From the NCBI GenBank assembly GCA_029783825.1, contig JAREIK010002633.1, positions 110,808 through 174,807 of the forward strand: a DNA stretch of 64,000 bases, in the 5' to 3' direction. This document shows positions 49,905 to 62,488 of the stretch, in pieces (position 1 is the first letter of the stretch; each line of letters begins with the position of its first letter). Below the pieces are notes generated by a model. That model worked only from the letters and a program-made list of their open reading frames with translations, was not told the DNA's origin and did no database searches. This DNA is from Sapria himalayana (lineage: Eukaryota > Streptophyta > Magnoliopsida > Malpighiales > Rafflesiaceae). The position numbers and the translations under genes were made by a program.

Positions 49905-50691
49905 GTCACTAAATCAATCGCTATATTCAGGATTTAATTAGCTAGAGAAGTTCCCTCGCTAAATCCATTGATATATTTAAGATTTTATTAGCCAGGGAAG
50001 TTACATCACTAAAATCCATTACTATATTCAGGAAGTAATTAGCTAGGGAAGTTCTGTCACTATATCAATTATGTAAATAGCAAAAAAAATTACATTTCTA
50101 AATCTCTAGCTATATTTTCAAGTTATAATTAGCTAGGAAAATTACATTGCTAAAATCCATCACTATGTTTAGTATGTAATTAGCTAGGAAATTCAGTAGT
50201 TGAAAGTTGTCGCTATGTTATTGATGTACTTAGCTAGGAAAATTCTGTTGTTATATCCTTCGCTATATTTTGGATTTTAATAGCAAATGAAATTCTGTCA
50301 CTAAAGCTGTTGCTAATTTTTATATTTTATTAGCTAGGGAAATTCCGTCTCTAAATCCTTCAGCTAAATTCCAGATTTTATTAACTAGAGAAATTCCGTT
50401 GCTAAATTCTCTGCTTTTCTTGAGCGGAATTTATGAAAATATTCCGTCGCTAATCTATAGCTAATCCGTTGCTAAATTCCCCACTTTTTTCTGAGGTGGA
50501 ATTTACGAAATTATTCCATTGCTAATCCATCGCTAATCCATTGCAAATTTTTATTTTTATGAAAAAACATAAATCCATTGCTATTCCCTAGCTATTTCCT
50601 AGATAATCCTTAGTAATTTAGCTAGGGATTAATCCCTAGCTAAAATTCTCTGGCTAAAATTCCCTAGCTAAATCAATATTTTTTTGTAGTG
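49905..50691 (-). mobile_element. CACTA-type terminus, third copy (with 50-bp subterminal repeats)
   Basis: Read on the minus strand from 50691 it begins CACTACAAAAAAATATTGAT, then AGCTAGGGATTAATCCCTAG, and about ten 50-bp units of the same type as 14835-15375. It is a closer match to the left arm 14524-15380 than the 41385 end is. It lacks the inner about 1.1 kb of the arm: array 4 abuts it at about 49890. The base triplet after the end is TAA, the same as before 14524. Either a fragment of another insertion or the true partner of the left end. Confidence 0.8.
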
Positions 50692-51298
50692 TAAATAGAT
50701 AGATAGAAAATAGATAAATAAATTGATAGATAAATATGTAATCAAATAGATAAATAGTGATAGATAGATAGATATATATATATATAGACAAATATATAGA
50801 TAAATAGATAGATAGATAGTTAGATAGTCAAATAGATAGATAAATAGAGAGATAGATAAATAAATAGATTTAAAGAGGGTTAGATATATAGATATATAGA
50901 TTTATAAATATATAGATAAACTAATAGACAGATAGATAGATATGTAAATAGATAGATAAATGGATATCTTGATAAATAGACAAATAGATAGATAGTTAGA
51001 TTGACAGATAAACATATAGATACATAGAGATATACATAGATAGATAGATATATAGAGAGATAGATGGATGGATAAATCAAAAGACATATAAACATATAGG
51101 CAAATAGATAGAAATATAAAGATTTAGACTTATGGATATATAAATTTCTAGATAGACTAATATATAAATCTATAGATAAACAAATAGGCAGATAGATAGA
51201 CATCCAAATAGGCAAATATTCTTATAAAAAGATATCAAATAGTTTGATACACCAAAAGATAGATATATAGATTGATTGATTAATAGATAGATAAATAG
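50692..51298. repeat. (TAGA)n array 5, with left target duplication of LINE copy 2
   Basis: About 0.6 kb of degenerate TAGA repeat between the CACTA terminus and LINE copy 2. It ends in AGATAGATAAATAG (51285-51298), which is repeated after the LINE. It is one part of a 1.45-kb higher-order unit (see the entry at 50700). Confidence 0.95.
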
Positions 51299-51552
51299 AA
51301 CCAGAAAAAGAAAATAGGTGATTTTTCTCTCGTGATTTTTGAACTCTCGTGATTTTCTCTTGCGATTATCTCTTGCGATTATCTTTGGTGAACTGTTGTG
51401 CAATTATTGTGTGAATTATTGTGCAAATTGCTATGCGAATTGTTGCTCGATATAATATTATGTGTAACTGCTAGTTTGTGCGATTTGCGGTGCGAAACTG
51501 CCCTTGTTGATCTTGCCATTGCTGCCCGATTCAAGCTCCTCTCAAGCTAAAT
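51299..51552 (+). promoter_or_regulatory. LINE copy 2 5' UTR (internal promoter region expected)
   Basis: About 254 bases upstream of the ancestral ORF1 start. It is rich in TTGCGATTATCT, TCTCGTGATTTT and TTGTGCAATTATTG-type short repeats and less AT-rich than the array around it. L1-type elements carry an internal promoter in this region; no specific motif can be named here. Confidence 0.55.
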
Positions 51553-52818
51553 ATGGAACACAAAGACTAATTACAAAACAATAAGTTGTTTGCATCGATT
51601 TTAAGAGAGCCTACGCCTCCTGTATGATGCTTCGGTAACAAACAGGAGTCCAGCGATTGTATTTTCAACAGAGGAGATGCGCAAATTCATGGAGCCCTTT
51701 GAATATATGCTTATTGGTAAGTTTTCACATGGAAGGCCTCGCCCGAAGGAAATACAACAGTTTATCTCCTCGCTAAAGCTTACGAGAAGGGTGAAGCTAG
51801 CTGACTACGATGCGAAGCATGTATTCCTGCAGTGCTTTATGATTGAAGACTTCTACCGGTTATGGCATAGAGGTCTATGGCAAGTTAACGGCTTTCCTAT
51901 GTGTGTCTTGAGGTGGACAAAGGAGTTCAGTCCACTGGAGGAGGCACCTTAACCCCGGTATGGTTTTCCTTACCGAATCTCCCATTATATTTGTTTAACC
52001 CACAATCTCTCAATACAATTTCTTCTTGTCTGGGTAAACCGATAATGCGTGATGAAGCCATTGTTTCTATGACAAGGCTAAGCAAGGCTCGCGTGTGTGT
52101 TGAGTGCAACCTGCTCACTCTGCCACATAATTTGATCTGGATTGGTAATGGAGACGATGGGCAGAATAATGGGTTTTGGCAACCTGTTATTCCCGAAAAT
52201 CAGCCTGTTTATTGCATAAAATGTAAGAGATTTGGGCACGAATCGGGGGTGTGTAAGATGGGTACAGAACAGACAGAAAATGGGCAAGGGTTAGAAGGTA
52301 GAAAAAGAATGGTGGAAAGATGGATTAGGAAGGAGGGAGGGGCTGGAGAAAAACCTGTAATTGAAGTAGATTTATTGGAAGTAGAAGGGGAGCTTATGAG
52401 AGAGAGAGCGAGTAAGTTATTAGGAGAGGGAGAGACTAGTAATAGAGTATATCATGACGGAAGTATGGAGGAAGGAGAAAAGCTAGGAGAGGGAGAAAAA
52501 TGGGAGGAGGTAAAGGGTAGAAAGAAGAGGAACAAGAAAATTAAAACTAGAATAATTTTAAAAGAAAAATTGGAGGACTATAGCTGGATAGAGGATGACC
52601 TCTTGGATTTCCCAGAGGAAGATGCAGAGGTGTATAGTTGTCCTTCATTAGGTAGGGAAGAAGAGGAACATGCTTTCTATATAGAAAAGGGGAAGGATGA
52701 TATGGATATTTATGAGGAAGATTGGACAAAGCTCACTAGAACTCAAGCCAAAGAAGCCATAAAAATAATGGCAATGCAGCTTGGGTGGCAGGACAAATAT
52801 TATGAAAAATTAAAATAA
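51553..52818 (+). pseudogene. LINE copy 2 ORF1: DUF4283 and CCHC nucleic-acid-binding protein
   Basis: ORF1 proteins of plant L1 elements bind element RNA. The likely ancestral start is ATG at 51553. That frame meets a TAA after five codons, then reads NNKLFASILREPTPPV before a frameshift at about 51625. The next frame gives PAIVFSTEEMRKFMEPFEYM, the DUF4283 core, with LIGKFSHGRP and FYRLWHRGLWQVNGFPMCVL. A second frameshift at about 51945 leads to LTPVWFSLPNLPLYLF, GFWQPV and the zinc knuckle CIKCKRFGHESGVC (C-x2-C-x4-H-x4-C, about 52216-52257). A long acidic/basic tail follows, ending in YYEKLK. Family is clear; the protein is broken in three places. Confidence 0.9.
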
Positions 52819-52918
52819 AACTCAAATGCAATTAAAACCCCAAGGAATAAGAAAAAACAATTAAACATAAAATTCGAAACTAAGTGTACAACTAGATCTC
52901 AAACTAAGTTAGGAATTA

Positions 52919-54367
52919 ATGGATAAATGCCTTTATTGGAACATAAGAGGGGTTGCTAATAATCTTTCGATAAATAGGTTAAAACAATTAATAAAAACCC
53001 ATAAAATTTCTCTAGTAGTCATTGCGGAACCTATGATCCAGAAGGATCAATTAATCACCTACAGCCAAAAACTAGGGTTTAATAATGCATATGCTAATAT
53101 AAATAGTAAACTCTAGATAATGTGGCATAATTATTTGGACATTGAAATTTTAAAAGATACAGAACAGGTAGTACATTTTAAAATAAATAAAGAAACAGAT
53201 GAAATAATATCGATGGTATATGCTAAAAATGATAAAAAATCAAGGTTAGCACTGTTGGAGGAAATGCAGAACATTGCATCTAGGAATGCACCCTGGATCA
53301 TAGGAGGTGATTTTAATATAATCAGGAGCAATCAAGAAAAGAAAGGAGGTAAAACCCCGGATCCAATAGCAATCACACAATTTAATGAGACGATCTCAAA
53401 CTCGAAATTAATGGAAATTGATTTCACAGGTTCAAGTTACACTTGGTGTAATAATAGGAGTAAAAGAAGCACAATTTGGGCTAGACTTGACAGAGTACTG
53501 TGTAATGCTAAGTGGGTAGCTTTGCATGGGACTATAGGGCTAAGACATCTGAATAAAACCTGTTCGGATCATTGCCCACTGCTTATTACAATATATAAGA
53601 ATTACCGAGCATCAGGTAACTTTAAATTTCAGAATATGTGGGAAAAGCATGCTGGCTTCGAAAAACTGGTAACTGAATCCTGGATGGAGCCAGCAAAGGG
53701 GAAACCGATGCAAATATTAATGGTTAAGCTTCATAGATTAAAAAAATGTCTAAAAATATGGAATAAAGAAGTCTTCGGAAATCTTAACCAAATAATAAAG
53801 CAAGAAGAGAAAAAAGTAGAAAAATTGGAATTAGAATACGATAATAATAATACAGAAGTAAAGAGACAGAAACTAAATAAGGCTAAAGGGGACTTGAGGC
53901 TTAAGTTGTATATCGAGGAAGTATACTGGAAACAGTGTTCTAAAATTAAATGGTTGAAAGATGGAGATAGAAACACTAAGTTTTTTCACAATATGTGTAA
54001 AATAAAGGCTCAAAAAAATAAAATCAAGGGAATTAAAAATAATGAGGGAAAATGAGTTGAAGAAGACAAGCAGATAGGATCCCTCTTTGAGGAATTTTTT
54101 AAAAGCCATCTATGTAGATAGGCCCCCCAAGTAGGAAATTCATTAATGGATGGGATTAACACAGTCATCTCACTGGAACAAAACCAAATGATGGAGAAGA
54201 TCCCGCAGGAAGAAGAGATTAAAAAGGCAGTGTTTGATCTGGATAAGGATAGTGCAGCAGGGCCAGATGGCTGGAATAATTATTTTTTTCAGCTAAACTG
54301 TCTCATTATCAAAAAAGATCTGGTTCCTGCACTTGCCAATTTTTTTTGTAGGCGCGGATATTCCTAA
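52919..54367 (+). pseudogene. LINE copy 2 ORF2, endonuclease and start of reverse transcriptase
   Basis: Starts 100 bases after ORF1 with MDKCLYWNIRGVANNLS, the typical L1 endonuclease N-terminus (WNIRG), followed by VVIAEPM. An in-frame TAG at 53114 interrupts the domain, which resumes in the same frame with WIIGGDFNII (about 53290), IWARLDRVL and the catalytic CSDHCPLL (about 53560). A TGA (54053) and a TAG (about 54118) follow in the same frame. Then comes DKDSAAGPDGWNNYFF, the beginning of the reverse transcriptase. The frame ends at 54367 after a T-run frameshift (about 54340-54350). Confidence 0.92.
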
Positions 54368-55209
54368 GGCATGGGCGAATTCTTTCATAGTGCTAATTCC
54401 CAAAAAAGAATCACCTCAAAAATGTGAGGATTTTAGGCCTATAAGTTTATGTAATGCAATTTATAAGATCCTTGCTAAAATTATTCAAAATAGACTTAGT
54501 AATATTTTACCATTTATAATATCACAGGAACAAATAAGATTTGTTAAGAATAGATTAATGATTGAAAATATTAGATTAGCATCAGAAATGATGAAAGAAA
54601 TAGCATTTAAAACGAGAGGAAGTAACTTAGTAGTTAAGCTAGATTTATCTAAGGCATTTGATAGAGTGGAATGGCATACATTATGTTTCGTCATGAGAAA
54701 ATTTGGTTTCTCTGAAACATGTATTGACTTAATATATAGATGTGTAACAAGCGTTTGGGTTAGAATTATTGTAAATGGAATGAAAGGTGAAGAATTCAAA
54801 CCTAGACATAGCTTGAGACATGGGGATACATTATCGCCTTTATTATTTGATATGTACCTAGAATTATTAATCGTTAATTTAAATAAAAGAATGTCAGAGG
54901 GAAAAATAATCCTTTTTAGACAGCCAAAAAACACTCCGAGAATTAGTTGTTTAGCTTATGCAGATGATATCATCATTTTCACAAATGCGAATAAAGCTTC
55001 ATTGAAAAACCTGATGGACCATCTATAATTATTTGAGAAGGAAACAGAACAAGCTATCAATAAAGATAAAAGTCAATTTATGTTAGCAAAAAAAGCTTCC
55101 AAAAAAGTGGTAAAAAATTAAAAACATAACGGGCTTTAAACATAAAAAAGATGCTTTAGTATATTTAGGTTGTCCGATATATGAAGGAAGGCTGAAAGAA
55201 AATTATCTA
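54333..55209 (+). pseudogene. LINE copy 2 ORF2, reverse transcriptase core
   Basis: After the frameshift the domain reads IPKAWANSFIVLIPKKESPQ, DFRPISLCNAIYKILAK, then LDLSKAFDRVEW (motif A), SLRHGDTLSPLLF (motif B, altered from the usual RQGDPLSP) and CLAYADDIIIF (motif C with an intact YADD). A TAA at 55026-55028 interrupts shortly after. The same frame continues to about 55115 (EQAINKDKSQFMLAKK) before an A-run frameshift into the next segment (TGFKHKKDALVYLGCPIYEG). The catalytic aspartates remain but the chain is broken. Confidence 0.92.
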
Positions 55210-56825
55210 ATGCCCTTACTAGACAAAATGAGAAAGAAAATAGCAGGTTGGAAAGTAGATCTATTAGGTTTTGGGGGAAGGACTACATTAATCTCCCATG
55301 TCCTTCAAAGTACACTGGTACATATTATATCAGTCATACACCCACCTAAGAAATTTACAAATAAACTAGAGATGGAAATGTCAAACTTTTTATGGGGAAA
55401 AAAAACGGAAAGCAGAAAATTCACTGGAAAAATTGGAAAGACATCTGTTATCCTAAGGCAGACGCGGGTTTAGGCATCATTAATTTACAGGACATGGCGG
55501 CTCCTTGGGACTGCAAAGGATGGTGGAGGATTAAAAAAAATGATTCCCTTTGGGCAAAATATATGCGAGCAAAATATCTAGAACAAGAACATAATCGTGT
55601 TAAGCAGAAATCAAATAGCTGGAAAGCTTTGGAAAAACAAAAGGAAATAGTAGATGCTCACTCATTATTGAATAAATCGGGATGGAAATGGACCCTTAAT
55701 CCACAAGGTAATTTTACGTTAAAATCAGCAAAAGAATTGATCAGAAGGAAAAAACCTATGCAGTCTTTATTTAAATGGGCCTGGAGAGCAGGTATTCCAC
55801 TGAAAATGTGCTCGCTGGCATGGAATATTCTGGTAAATACACTGCCTGTGGACACTAATGTGAAAAGAAAAGGTGTTAAAATGGCCTCCATATGTGAATG
55901 CTGCTTCGCAGATGAAGAATCAATGGATCATTTACTTTCAAGTGGGAAAATAGCTGCATCAGTCTGGAGGGAATTAGGAGACCAGTTACAAATAAGTAAA
56001 AAAGAAGATAGAATAATTGATAGAATTAAGAGTTGGGGAAATCTAAACCCTAGTAATTATATTAAAAATTGGCTAACCCAGAATCTACCTCATATAGCAA
56101 TATGGTGCCTATGGAAAGCTTGTAATAAGAGTAAATTTGAGGGCATAAGAATAAATTCAAATGAAATTATTAAAGATATAATTAAAGAAATCAGAAATAT
56201 ATCAAGCATAAACCCTATAAAAGTTGATGGTTCTTGCTTAAATAAGGGAGCTGGAATATTTTGGGGAATCGCTATTATAAATACGAAACAGGGATGGGTA
56301 AAAAGTATAAGTTGGAATAGGCCTCCGAAAGGTAAAATATCATTAAACACGGATCGTAGCTTCAATAGGGACACTGGTATAGTAGGTGGAGGAGGGGTAA
56401 TAAGGGACTCAAACGGGTATGTGATAAAAGCATTTACATCGGCTACACAAGCATTCTCAGCCCTCCACTCGGAGATAAAAGCTTTGAATATAGGATTAAA
56501 TGTCTGTAAGAAATTAGATTTAGAAAATATACAAATTCAAGTGGACTCTATGCTTTTGGTAGAGTTAGTAAGTGGAAAAATAACTCTTTGGAGGTATGAG
56601 GATGAGATAAAAATTATTTTGAACCTCATTAAAATGCTTAACGCATCAATCTTACATATATATAGAGAACCTAATACTTTGGCGGATAGTCTTGCAAGAT
56701 TAGGTTCGATAAGAGGAGATAATGAATTTGATGAGGTTTCGATGCCAGAAAGAGTAAAAGAAATAGCTAAACTGGATAGGAAGGCCTTCCCTTATTTAAG
56801 ATTTAGGAAGGGTAGTATTAACTGA
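55210..56825 (+). pseudogene. LINE copy 2 ORF2 C-terminus: thumb, zf-RVT and RNase H
   Basis: 55210-55473 carries the thumb (KIAGWKVDLLGFGGRTTLIS, FLWGKK). A slip in the A8 run at about 55400 shifts it to 55392-56825, which continues IHWKNWKDICYPKADAGLGI. The zf-RVT domain (FKWAWRAGIP, ICECCFADEESMDHLLSSGK) has Gly/Ser where the last zinc ligand is usual. The RNase H-like domain starts at LNTDRSF: the usual TDGS Gly is Arg here. It keeps GGGGVIRDSNG, HSEIKALN, IQVDSMLLV and NTLADSLARLG. The stop is at 56823-56825. Confidence 0.92.
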
Positions 56826-57961
56826 AAAAATAGAATATGAAAATCTAGTAGCTGCTGTGAAGGGGAATCTGAAAATTAAATGAATATGAAGATAGAATAT
56901 GGAAAATAGAATAAGATAAGTATAATAATATAAGCGGTGGAATTGTGGTAGCTTCTTTGCAGGGGAATCTGTCTATGCAGATAAATAGTGAAGAAAAAAC
57001 CAGAAATATAGTTGCTGTATTTTTCTTTTACAGTCACTGCAAGGATCACCTCGCAAGTAAAAGATAAGGGAATGTAAAGGTAAGGGCTAGAATTTTCTGT
57101 CCCTTTGGTAGGTTTCTAGTTTTGTGTTTGCAGGAAAGCATTAAAGGGGCAATCAAATCATATTCCTTGGAATTAAACGAAGTTTGAAACTAGCAAGAGT
57201 CTGTAAAAATTTGTCATGTGTTATGTTTTTTTCTAGCAAGAGTCTGTAAACTTGTCATGTGTTATGTTTTTACCAGCAAGAGTCTGTAAATAGCAAGAGT
57301 CAAGTCATGTTTTAAGTTTTTTTAACAGCGTTTAATCAGGTAGAAAGGGTTTAGAAGTCTAAAAGTTTCAGAATAATGTGTCGTATTAATAAAAGGTCCT
57401 AGGAGAGGTAAGTGTCTAGTCCAGGAGGTCGGTAAAGAGGATGCTGCAAAGCGTGGGCAGAATGTGCAACTGGGTAGAAAGAAATTTGCAAAGCGGGAGA
57501 TATTCCTGTTATTTTATGCAGGAAATATGAGGATGCTGCAAAGTTGCTTGGAAATGGCTCTCAAGATGTGAATTTAAAAATATATTGTTAAACAAAGAGG
57601 GGCAAGGAATAGGACAGATATAAGAGGAAAGCTTCGGCAGAATATGGGCAACAAGGTTGAAAGGAATCCTGTTCCTGTTATTTTATGCAGGCAATACGAT
57701 ATATACTGCAAAAAAAAGGGGGGTGATATCAGCATAGAAGGGATGTTCCAGGAAGTTCTAGAAAGAAAAAAGAAGGAAACTCATTTTAGTAAAGAGTAAA
57801 CTTATTTTATGTTATTTCTATAGTGCTAGAAAGATTATATTATTAGTCTTTAGTAATGGGGAATGGCTGTAAGAGGGTAAAGGGTAGAAGTAGCTTGTAC
57901 AAACGGTATTCCTCCGCCAAAAGAGAGGGCTATAAATAATAAACAAACTTTATTAAAAAAA
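56826..57961 (+). other. LINE copy 2 3' UTR and tail
   Basis: About 1.1 kb, non-coding. It contains a local direct repeat TAGCAAGAGTCTGTAAA (57191, 57232, 57274) and CTGTTATTTTATGCAGG twice (57508, 57673). It ends with CCTCCGCCAAAAGAGAGGG, shared with copy 1, and a short A tail. A small stem (CCTC with GAGG) can be drawn in the shared block, a plausible reverse transcriptase recognition site by analogy with other LINEs. Confidence 0.85.
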
Positions 57962-60900
57962 AGATAGATAAATAGATAGACAAATATATAGATATATAGA
58001 TATTTAGAACCAGACACATAGACTCATATACACATAGAAAGATAAATGCATAGACACATAGACAGTTGTACATATAGACAAATAGATTGATAGAGAAATA
58101 GTCATATAGATAGATAGACAAATAAACATGCCGACAAATACATAGATAGACTATTAGATAGATAGGAAAATCAAAAGATAGATTTATAGATAGATAAGAA
58201 AATAGAAAGATATATAAATATACATATAGATAGATAGACACACAGAAAAACTGATTGAAAGAATGCCAACTAGATAGATAGACACAAAAAGATTGATTGA
58301 AAGAATGACAACTAGACAGATAGACTAAAACATATATAGAAAGATATATAGATAGATATAAAGATATATAGATAGATAGAATAATAGATTTAGAAATAGA
58401 TAAATATTCTGATATATAGATAAATATAGATAGATAGACAAATAGGTCGATAAGAAAATATCTAGATTGAAACATATATTGATAGACAGACGATTAGAGA
58501 TATAAATAGATAGATAAATAAATAAACCTATAGATAGATTTATAAATAGATAGATAAATAGATAGATAGATAGATAAGTAATTAGATTTACTAATAGATA
58601 GATAGGCAGATAGACAAATAGATAGAAAAATAAATAAACACATAGATATATAAATAGTCATATAGCTAGATAAAAAGGTAGATTGATTGGTAGATAGATA
58701 GATAGAGAGATAGATAAATAATCATATTAATAAATTATAGATAGTCAAATATACACATAAATAGATAGATAGATAAATGGACAAATGGATAGATAAACAT
58801 ACAAATATATTAACATATAGGTAGATATACAAATAAATAACTAGGTAGATAGAAAGATGGATAGATAGATAGAAAATAGATAAATAGATCGATAGATAGC
58901 TATATAATCATATAGTTAAATAGATAGATAGATAGATAGATATATAGTAAGATAGTCAAATACATAGATAAATAGAGAGATAGATAGATAAATATATTTA
59001 AAGAGAGTTAGATATATAGATATATAGATTTATAAATATATAGATAAACTAATAGACACATAGATAGATATGTAAATAGATAGATAAATGGATTGCTTGA
59101 TAAATAGACAAATAGATAGATAGCTAAGTAGATAGATAGATAGTTGGATAGATTGACAGATAAACATATAGATAGATAGATATATATATATACAGAAAGA
59201 TAGATGGATAAACCGAAAGATAGATAGACATATAGACAAATAGATAGAAATATAAAGATTTAGTCATATAGATATATAAATATATAGATAGACTAATATA
59301 TAGATCTATAGATAAACAAATATCCAGATAGATAGATGTCTAAATAGATAAATATTCTTATAAAAAGAAAGTGAACTAGTTTGATACACCAAAAGATAGG
59401 TATACAGATTGATTGATTAAAAGATAGAAAAATAGATAGACAAACAGATAAATAGATAGACATTTAGACACATAGACAAATACAATAATAGACACATAGA
59501 TAGTTGTACATATATACAAATAGATTGATAGAAAAATAGACATATAGACCGATAGGCAAATAGACATACCAACAAATACACGTATAGATAGTTAGATAGA
59601 TATGAAAATAGAAAGATAGATTGATAGAGAGATAGGAAATTAGAGATATAGATAGATTTACATATAGACAGATAGACACACAGAAAGATAGATTGAAAGA
59701 AAGACAAATAGACTAAAACATATATAGAAAGACATATAGATAGATAGAATAATAGATTTAGAGATGGATAAATAGACTGATATATAGCAAATATACTCAT
59801 AGTCAAATAGTAAATAAATGGATATACAAATAGGTCGATAGAAAAATATGTAGATTTACCAATATATAGGTTGAAAATTAGACAATTAGACATATAAATA
59901 GATAGATAAACAAATAAAGTGATAAGTAAATTTATAAATAGATGAATAGATAGATAGATTGATAGATAGACAAGTAATTAGATTGACAAATAGATAGATA
60001 GGAAGATAGATAGAAAAACAAATAAACATATAGATATTTAGACAAATAGTCATATAGACAAATTAATAGATTGATTGATTACTAGATAGGTAGATAGAGA
60101 GATAGACAAATAGAAATATTGATAGATATACAGATAGTCAGATATACACATATATTGATAGAGAGATAAATAGGAAAATGAATAGATAAACATATAAATA
60201 TATTAACAGATAGGTAGATATACAAATAGATTGATTGACATATAGATAGAAAGAAAATTTGGTATTTAGATAGATAGATAGATAAATAGAAAGACATAGA
60301 CAAATAGATTGACAAAAAAGCATATAAACATAAATATAGATTGACAGAGTGATAGATAGATAGATGAATAAATAGATAGAAAGATTGATCGATAGATAGA
60401 TATATAGATAGACATGTAGTTAGATGGATATATAGTAAAAAAAATAGATAGATGGACACATAGCAATATAGATATATTAACAAATATATAGATAAACATA
60501 TAGATACATAGATAGATAGACACATATACAAATAGACAGATAGATTGATAGAAAGATAGACATATAAATAGATAGACAAATAGACAAATAAACAGATAGA
60601 CAATTAGACAAATAGATAAATAGAATGGTAAACACAAACAAATAGATAAATAGAATGGTAAACACATAGACAAATATATAGATAGACAGAGAGATAGTTA
60701 GGCATATAGATAAATAGGTAAATAGTAAAATAATCAAATAGATAGAGAGATATTTTAGACAGATAGAAAAAGATGATAGAGAAATAGATAGAATGATACA
60801 TATATTATTAGATATTTAGATAGATAGATTGAAAGAAAGACGACAAATAGACTAAGAGATTTATACACAGATAGACAGATAGACATAATAACATATAGAT

Positions 60901-62429
60901 AGATAGACAGACTGGCAGACAGATAAATCGATAGATGAAATGACTAAAAGACATATATAGAAAGACTATTACTTAATTAGATAGAAAGATAGTTAGACAA
61001 TTACAAACAAAGATAGATAGACATAAAATTATTTAGAGAAATAGATAGATAGACAAATAGATGAATGTACATATATAATTATAGAGAGAGAAATAATTAG
61101 ACAAATCGACAGATAGACTGATAGGGAGATAGATATATAGGAATATAGATAGATAGATAGATAGACAATTAGATAGAAAGATAGACAGATCAATATATAT
61201 TTTTATTGATAGATAGATATTTAGAGTGATAGACTAATAGAAAACAAAAGAGATAGATATATAGTTAGATAGATAAATAGACAAATAGATAAATAGATAG
61301 ATAAATTTACAAATTGATTGATAGATATATCAAAATATATATATATAGATAGATAGACAGAAAGATAGATACACAAATCAATAGATAGACAAATAGAGAG
61401 ATAGATAGATAATTATAAAAATAGATAGATATATAGATAAAAATATAAAGAGATAGATAGATAGATAGATAGATAAAGAGATGTATTTAAAATAGATAGA
61501 TACTTAGACACATAGAAAGAAAGATAGATAGACATATAGACAGATAGCTAGAAAGAAAGATAGATAGATAACAAAATAGAATGATACATAAATAAAAAGA
61601 TATATAGATAGACAAATAGATAATTAGTCAAATAGAGAGTGAGACAGATGGATAAATAGATAGAGATATAGACATATAGTTAGATAGATTTAGGTTTAAA
61701 AATCAAAGATAGATAGATTAATTGATTGATTGATTGATTGATACATAGATAAACATATAGACAAGTTGACAAATATAAATATAGAGAGATCGACACACAA
61801 TAGATAAACATAATAAAAGAAATATAAATAGATAGATAAACAGAGAAATATATAAATAGACAGAAAGATAGATAGATATATAAACAAATAGGTAGATATA
61901 TAGATATATAAATATTGATATATAGATAGATAGATAAAAAGATAGATAGATATATAGATTGATATGGACATAAAAACATATACACATACTAGATAGATAG
62001 ATGGATGGATAGACTCAGATAAATCATCTAATAGACAAAGATATAGATAGAAAGATTGACATTTTAACAGATTCATAGATAGAAATATATATTTAAATAG
62101 ATAGACAGATCGACTAATAGATTGATAGACTTATAGAGAGAGACATATAAACATATAAACATATAAACATATAAACATATAGAATAATAGACAAATAGAC
62201 AAAAAGACGTTTTGACTAAAAGACTGATAGATAGAAATATAGTTACATAGTTAGATAGAAAGATAGTAAATAGATAAACAAATATATATATATATAAACG
62301 TGCAATTATTTAGAGATATAGAAAGAAAGAAAATTAAATATATAGACAGATAGAACTATAGACAAATAAATAAATAGACAAATAAACAAATCAATATAAA
62401 GGCATATATATATATTGATTAATTGATTG

Positions 62430-62488
<59 letters not shown>

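Larger units (their letters stand above)
51299..57961 (+). mobile_element. LINE (plant L1-type) copy 2, full length
   Basis: A 6.66-kb non-LTR retrotransposon with 5' UTR, ORF1, ORF2, 3' UTR and a short poly-A tail. It is flanked by the perfect 14-bp duplication AGATAGATAAATAG at 51285-51298 and 57962-57975. Domain order is DUF4283 and CCHC zinc knuckle in ORF1; endonuclease, reverse transcriptase, zf-RVT and RNase H in ORF2. Both ORFs are interrupted by a few stops and frameshifts, mostly at A or T runs, so the copy is inactive but fairly young compared with copy 1. Confidence 0.95.
50700..60600. repeat. 1.45-kb higher-order repeat of the TAGA array, one unit split by LINE copy 2
   Basis: Once the LINE and one target duplication are removed, 50700-51298 plus 57976-58870 aligns with 58870-60300. 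Shared landmarks include TTAGATATATAGATATATAG (50880 and 59008), GTTTGATACACCAAAAGATA (51242 and 59378), AGTTGTACATAT (58064 and 59502) and AACATATAGGTAGATATACA/AACAGATAGGTAGATATACA (58812 and 60208). The offset is 1451 bases left of the LINE and 1438 right of it. Confidence 0.85.

Noticed and set aside
14524..50691. An intact CACTA transposase (TnpD/TnpA) inside the giant element
   Set aside because: I scanned the non-repeat parts (16500-28160 and 38881-39837) for long frames with transposase-like motifs and found none. The element looks non-autonomous.
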